NCBI GenBank assembly: GCA_018713485.1
Contig: DVOQ01000038.1
Span: 1-44,049 of the forward strand
DNA: 44,049 bases
Origin: Candidatus Avisuccinivibrio pullicola
Lineage (GTDB): Bacteria; Pseudomonadota; Gammaproteobacteria; Enterobacterales; Succinivibrionaceae
Direction: 5' to 3'
In this document: positions 40,133-44,049 of the stretch, one piece after another
How the letters are laid out: each line of letters starts with the position of its first letter
Numbering within the stretch: position 1 is the stretch's first letter
Made by a program: the position numbers and the translations under genes
Notes under the pieces: generated by a model
Seen by the model: the letters and a program-made list of their open reading frames with translations, nothing else
Databases searched by the model: none
Told to the model about the DNA's origin: nothing

Positions 40133-42193
40133 ATGTCGGCCTTTACTCTGCTTTTCTCCGCCCCCTGCTTACCTTTTACCGTGCTCGCGCTGACCGCGCT
40201 GACGGCCCTTGCCGTGGCGCTGGCGTTAAGCCTTAGCTCTTGCCGTAACTTAAAAAAAGAACATGATGAGGCTACCCGTGAGGCCCTGCGCCTTACCGAA
40301 ACACTCAGTCTTGAAAAACAGGCGCACGCGGAGCGGCTTGAGACCGTGAACTCCCTGAGAGACAGCCTTGAAAGGGAAAGCGCCAGGCTCACCGAGGCGT
40401 ACGCGCAGCTCTCGTGCGACGCGGCCACCTTAGAGCACCTGAACGCCCTTAAGAGTACCCTTGAGGAGGAAGTGCGCAGGCGCGATACCCGTATTGACGA
40501 GCTTATCGGGGAGCGCGAGGATCTCTCGGCTTCCAATCTGCGCCTCACGGGCGAAATGCGCGCCCTTACGGCCTTAAAGGAGCAGGAGGAAACCCATCAG
40601 CAGGAAGCACGGGAGCGTCTGGAGCAGACTCTCAGCGCCCTTAAAAACGAGCTTCTGGAAAAGGAGGGAGCCCTTTCTGAAAGCGAGACACGTAACGCGG
40701 CGCTTAAAGCCGAGAACCTTACCTTAAAAACCTCTCTCGACCATACCCGTACCTCCCTTGAAACCGAGCGCGAGGCGCAGAGCGCGGCCAACCGCTCCCT
40801 TGAGGAGCGCCTGAAGCTTTTCTCTGAGGAAATGCTCAGGCAGCGCTCCGCGGAGCTTAATTTAAGCTCGCGCGAGGAATTTGAGCGCGCCGTTACCCCC
40901 CTTAAAAACGAGCTGGAGCAGTTCCGCTCCCTGATTTTAAAAACGCAGCAGAGTTCCTCCGAGCAGTCGGGCGCGCTGAAGACCGAGCTTTTAAAGCTCC
41001 ACGCCACCCATGTCGCGGTCAGTGAAAGAACCGAGGAACTCATCTCCGCCTTACGCGGCGGCCGTAAATCCCAGGGCATGTGGGGCGAGCATCAGCTGGA
41101 GCTCTGCCTCGAGGCCGCGGGACTTACCGAGGGACAGGACTATCTGCGCGAGGTCGCGGGCAGCCGCGCCCTCAACGAGCGCGGACGTCCCGACGTCATC
41201 GTGCGCCTGCCTAAAGATCACTGCCTTATCATCGACGCCAAATGCTCCCTTACCGCCTACACCGATTACGTTAACGCCGGAGACGCAGCCGCGCGCGGGG
41301 AGAGCATGAAACGCCATCTTGCCTCCCTTAAAGCACATATCGCGGAGCTTGCCGCCAAACGCTATGACAGCTATCAGAGCTTTAACTCCCCTTCCTTTGT
41401 CTTCATGTTCGTTCCCGTGGACGGGGCCCTGACCGAGGCCTTAAGCGCCTCCCCCTCCCTTTACGCCCAGGCCGGGAAAGACGGCGTGTACCTTGTTTCC
41501 CCGTCCACGCTCATTCCTGCTCTGCGCGTGGTCGCGCAGCTGTGGGTTCTCTCCCGTCAGAACGAGCACATCGCCGCCATCGCCGCCGAAGCCGAGAGCC
41601 TCTATAAAAAGGCCCTCACCGTCAGCTCCTATCTGGAGCGGATCAAAAAGAACTATCACGCCTTAGGCGACAGCGTCGATGATTTAGATCGCTCGCTTCT
41701 AAGCGGCAAGGGCAATCTCCTCGCCTCCCTGGAGCGTTTCTCCACGCGCGCCCCGCGCTACGTGGCTTTAGCCGAAAGCGGCGCTCCCGCTAAGGCCCCG
41801 CTTAACGACTCCCCCGTAAAGGTCTTAAAGCCGGCGTCCCCGCCTGCGGACGGCAATGCTGAAGTTACGGAGAGCGCTGCCCCGTCCTTTCCTGTAAGTG
41901 AAGCCGCCTCCGTAACGCAGGCTTTAGCTATGCAGGAGACAGCTCCGGCCGGGGATAAGCAGACAGCAGGGGTCCCGCTCTCCTCTGAGGGCAGTTCCGG
42001 AAATACCGCGAAAGCTCCCTCCGCTCCGCTCTTTTTCATTCCGCCCCGCGCCCTGAGCTCTGAGGCAGTAAAGCCTGACAGCGGGAGTCCGACTGACTCC
42101 CTGGCGCCTGGCTCTCCTCCTGAACCTCAGGCTGACACGACATCAGGGGAGAGCTCTCCCCGCCCCTATCCGCCCTTTGAGATCGTGAGGTAA
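40133..42193 (+). CDS. rmuC: DNA recombination protein RmuC, with long C-terminal tail
   Basis: 686 aa against about 475 in E. coli. An N-terminal membrane helix (about 10-35) is followed by a long coiled coil to about residue 300, then the RmuC domain with SQGMWGEHQLELCLEAAGL and the nuclease-like core RPDVIVRLPKDHCLIIDAKCSL (about 350-372). The last 140 or so residues are rich in Pro, Ser, Ala and Glu and look disordered; this tail is not part of the family. RmuC limits genome rearrangement at repeats, and some members act against incoming DNA. TATAAT at 40102-40107 lies 26 nt before ATG 40133. The next gene starts 2 nt after the stop. Confidence 0.9.
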   Translation: MSAFTLLFSAPCLPFTVLALTALTALAVALALSLSSCRNLKKEHDEATREALRLTETLSLEKQAHAERLETVNSLRDSLERESARLTEAYAQLSCDAATLEHLNALKSTLEEEVRRRDTRIDELIGEREDLSASNLRLTGEMRALTALKEQEETHQQEARERLEQTLSALKNELLEKEGALSESETRNAALKAENLTLKTSLDHTRTSLETEREAQSAANRSLEERLKLFSEEMLRQRSAELNLSSREEFERAVTPLKNELEQFRSLILKTQQSSSEQSGALKTELLKLHATHVAVSERTEELISALRGGRKSQGMWGEHQLELCLEAAGLTEGQDYLREVAGSRALNERGRPDVIVRLPKDHCLIIDAKCSLTAYTDYVNAGDAAARGESMKRHLASLKAHIAELAAKRYDSYQSFNSPSFVFMFVPVDGALTEALSASPSLYAQAGKDGVYLVSPSTLIPALRVVAQLWVLSRQNEHIAAIAAEAESLYKKALTVSSYLERIKKNYHALGDSVDDLDRSLLSGKGNLLASLERFSTRAPRYVALAESGAPAKAPLNDSPVKVLKPASPPADGNAEVTESAAPSFPVSEAASVTQALAMQETAPAGDKQTAGVPLSSEGSSGNTAKAPSAPLFFIPPRALSSEAVKPDSGSPTDSLAPGSPPEPQADTTSGESSPRPYPPFEIVR

Positions 42194-42195
42194 CC

Positions 42196-42612
42196 ATGCG
42201 CGATTATCAGAAAGTCTTTTATGCCTTAAGCCTTGTGGTGGTGCTCTTCATGCACCTTGGGGTAAGTCCCGCCCGTTTTCCTGAGGGCCTGACAGGGCCC
42301 CTGCTGCTTATTTTTACCACCGGCGTCCTTCTTGCCGGTGCCCTGAACTTCAGAAGGGAAAAGCGCCGCATGGCTTTTCTCTTTCACGCCGCCCTCGCCC
42401 TCTGCCCGTGGCTGTATTACCTTGAAGTGTGGCTTATCCGCTCCTGCTTTGGCGCGGAGCTGCCTCCGGATCTTTTAGAAAATAATCTGCTGCGCGGGAG
42501 CGTTGTCTACAATCTCATGAAATACTCCCTGGCGCTCTTTGCCCTCTTCACGGCCCTTGGCAGTCTCTGGCGCGCCCTTAAGGATTTCTACCATCAGGAA
42601 TACCGCTCATAG
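42196..42612 (+). CDS. Small integral membrane protein of unknown function
   Basis: 138 aa with about four hydrophobic segments (LSLVVVLFMHLGV, LLLIFTTGVLLAGAL, MAFLFHAALALCPWLYYLEVW, LALFALFTALGSL) separated by short charged loops. It starts 2 nt after rmuC and must be cotranscribed and probably translationally coupled with it. I recognise no family. The stop codon TAG is the start of an (AG)6(TG)5 repeat. Confidence 0.75.
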   Translation: MRDYQKVFYALSLVVVLFMHLGVSPARFPEGLTGPLLLIFTTGVLLAGALNFRREKRRMAFLFHAALALCPWLYYLEVWLIRSCFGAELPPDLLENNLLRGSVVYNLMKYSLALFALFTALGSLWRALKDFYHQEYRS

Positions 42613-42632
42613 AGAGAGAGAGTGTGTGTGTG
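42611..42632. repeat. (AG)6(TG)5 dinucleotide repeat
   Basis: Twelve bases of AG followed by ten of TG, beginning in the stop codon of the small membrane protein gene. Short-tract length changes could occur here but would fall after the coding end. Confidence 0.85.
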
Positions 42633-42707
42633 AACAGAAAAGCTCAGGGACAGAGCCTAGCCTTCCTCTTTACAGGGAGAGCGTGAGAGAAAACTCTACG
42701 GTGAAGA

Positions 42708-42723
42708 CCGCGCCGGGGCGCGG
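42708..42723. terminator. Possible bidirectional terminator between convergent genes
   Basis: CCGCGC-CGGG-GCGCGG stem followed rightward by CCTTT; it sits between the rightward rmuC unit and the leftward SDR gene. The T-run is short, so termination may be inefficient. Confidence 0.45.
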
Positions 42724-42741
42724 CCTTTAAGCAACCACAGC

Positions 42742-43500
42742 CTAAGCGGCCACGAGGCCGCCGTCCACTAAATACTGCGCTCCCGTGATAAAGGAGGCCT
42801 TATCCGAGGCAAGGAAGTAAACCAGCTCCGCCACTTCCTCAGGCTTTCCGGCGCTGCCGCGCGCATAGAGGGAATTCTCCCTCTTCCAGTACTCCTCAAG
42901 CGAAACCCCCGTCTTTTCAGAGAACTTCACAAAGAGCTTATCGACGAGGGGCGTACGGACGGTGCCCGCGCAGACGGCGTTGACGCGGATATTGTAGGGG
43001 CCTAAATCAATGGCGAGACTTTTGGAGATCTGCCCTAACGCTCCCTTGGTCAGGCCGTAGATAAAGCTGTTGGCCTTACCCACGAAGAACTGATCGGAGG
43101 CGTTGATGACGATAGCCCCGCCGCCCTGTTTCACGAGGTACGGGGTGCTCACCCGCAGCGTGTTCACCGTGCCGTAGATATTGGTTCTGATCATGAGATC
43201 CATTTCCTCGTCGGTAACGTCTAACACGCTGTTAGCGCGGTGGATGCCCGCGTTGGCAAACACCGCGTCAAGGCCCCCGAAGCGTGCCACGGTCTTAGCC
43301 ACCGCCTTTTCAATATCCGCCTTGACCTTCGTGTCCCCCTCAAAAAAGCACAGCGAGGAACTGTTTAATTCCGCAAGGAGAGAGGTGGCGTTCATCACGT
43401 CAATATCCATGAAGCCCACCTGATAGCCCCCGGCGATAAACTTCTTCACCGTGGCCCTGCCGATCCCCGTTGACCCGCCCGTAAGAAACACCGTTTTCAT
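42742..43500 (-). CDS. SDR family NAD(P)-dependent oxidoreductase
   Basis: 252 aa, classical short-chain dehydrogenase. Coenzyme site TGGSTGIG (7-14), NAG motif in VFANAGIH, the catalytic serine probably in INASD, and YGLTK as the active YxxxK. IDLGPYNIRVNAVCAGTV and the C-terminal ITGAQYLVDGG complete the family pattern. The substrate is unknown; sugar-alcohol or acyl-carrier reductases share this layout. ATG 43500 has AGGAG 7 nt upstream. It is divergent from the flagellin gene. Confidence 0.88.
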   Translation of the reverse strand: MKTVFLTGGSTGIGRATVKKFIAGGYQVGFMDIDVMNATSLLAELNSSSLCFFEGDTKVKADIEKAVAKTVARFGGLDAVFANAGIHRANSVLDVTDEEMDLMIRTNIYGTVNTLRVSTPYLVKQGGGAIVINASDQFFVGKANSFIYGLTKGALGQISKSLAIDLGPYNIRVNAVCAGTVRTPLVDKLFVKFSEKTGVSLEEYWKRENSLYARGSAGKPEEVAELVYFLASDKASFITGAQYLVDGGLVAA

Positions 43501-43675
43501 GCTTAATCTCCTGAGAAAAAAGTTACCTCATTGTAGCGTTCCCGCGCGCCGCTTACCGTGATCAGGCGAGGCTTTTCAGCCACAGAGCCGCTTTTTAAGA
43601 CAGGGCCGCGGCGCTCCCGTTTAAAGTGCTCCTGAAGGGAATTTTCAGACACAGTTATTTTCTTTGTAAAAACCC

Positions 43676-43702
43676 TCAAGAACTGTTCCGCCCGCCCGAT
43701 AA
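43676..43702 (+). promoter_or_regulatory. Sigma-28-type flagellar promoter
   Basis: TCAAGAAC, 11 nt, CCCGATAA. The -10 matches GCCGATAA at 7 of 8 positions; the -35 is a weaker match to TAAAGTTT, with the expected spacing. It would start transcription about 65 nt before the flagellin ATG. The leader has a small GCATC/GATGC hairpin. Confidence 0.7.
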
Positions 43703-43775
43703 CTAAGCATACAGCAGGAAAGCATCTCTTAAGGATGCAGTGGCTAACGCCCCCTTTAATGCAGGAGATAGAAAA

Positions 43776-44049
43776 ATGGCTCTCTATGTTAATACCAATG
43801 TCACCTCGCTTAACTCGCAGCGCAGGCTGACCAACGCCACCAACTCCCTTGACACCGTCTACGAGAGACTGTCCTCGGGACTGCGTATCAATTCCGCCAA
43901 GGACGACGCCGCGGGCTTACAGATCTCCGATCGCATGACCGCGCAGATCAACGGCCTTAATCAGGGCAACCGCAACGCCAATGACGGTATCGCCCTCGCG
44001 CAGACCGCCGAAGGAGCCATGGAGGAAATCACCACCATGCTCCAGAGGA
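43776..44049 (+). CDS. fliC: Flagellin, N-terminal part (runs off the window)
   Basis: The first 91 codons of a flagellin: [62 protein letters not shown] and [19 protein letters not shown], the D0/D1 helices that form the filament core. The frame is open to the right edge. AGGAG lies upstream of ATG 43776, and a sigma-28-type promoter precedes it, so it belongs to the late flagellar genes. Copy number of flagellins cannot be judged here. Confidence 0.93.
   Translation, partial: MALYVNTNVTSLNSQRRLTNATNSLDTVYERLSSGLRINSAKDDAAGLQISDRMTAQINGLNQGNRNANDGIALAQTAEGAMEEITTMLQR

Noticed and set aside
43776-44049. Link between the omega-RNA-like elements and repression of flagellin, as in TldR systems
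   Set aside because: The flagellin gene is 15 kb or more from both elements, no TnpB-like gene is present, and neither putative guide resembles the flagellin leader.

Overview
The window looks like a chromosomal segment of a motile, Gram-negative gammaproteobacterium, probably a gut or rumen anaerobe near the Succinivibrionaceae (Aeromonadales). Three things suggest this: enterobacterial-type Pgm, GlnA, YbaK, BamE and RmuC; a Feo ferrous-iron system; and an AAA-ATPase-like/PD-(D/E)XK family that is expanded in gut anaerobes. Coding DNA is fairly GC-rich but uses TTA leucine codons and CTT-AAG freely; intergenic promoter regions are AT-rich. The genus-level guess is inference only. No rRNA, tRNA, CRISPR array, complete insertion sequence or prophage was found.

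Layout. 1-6.7 kb: the tail of an unknown gene, then a leftward run read from pgm through a PhnP-like metallo-hydrolase, a NupG-type nucleoside transporter and a Na/Pi cotransporter to a frameshifted PP2C-like phosphatase gene. 7.0-9.4 kb: ybaK, bamE, a second lipoprotein and a small membrane protein. 9.4-11.9 kb: feoAB, leftward. 12.5-18.3 kb: a pentose cluster of D-lyxose isomerase, a CUT2-type sugar ABC transporter (binding protein, double ATPase, permease) and a LacI-type regulator. 18.8-28.2 kb: a CstA-type carrier and the ammonium-assimilation block glnA-gltB-gltD. 28.2-34 kb: an accessory-looking stretch with a decayed ATPase fragment, an outer-membrane protein, an AEC carrier, a patatin-like lipase and an intact AAA-ATPase-like/PD-(D/E)XK gene. 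34.1-37.9 kb: a three-gene cassette of retropepsin-like protease, inactive transglutaminase with seven membrane helices, and RimK-like ATP-grasp ligase. 37.9-44 kb: a 2-hydroxyacid dehydrogenase, an orphan amino-acid binding protein, rmuC with a small membrane protein, an SDR oxidoreductase, and the start of a flagellin gene behind a sigma-28-type promoter.

The least expected signal is a pair of related structured RNA-like elements, at 28.70-28.84 kb (+) and 16.94-17.07 kb (-). They share several conserved blocks, have a terminal hairpin with a compensatory base change, and both end at GTCAC, after which the flanks diverge. This resembles the 3' end of TnpB-type omega-RNAs and the right end of IS200/IS605 elements, yet no TnpB gene is beside either copy. 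They could be relics, non-autonomous elements or stand-alone guide RNAs. Other points of interest are the frameshifted PP2C gene with a T-TTT-TTA heptamer, the ATP-grasp/7TM/protease cassette, and a long low-complexity tail on RmuC.
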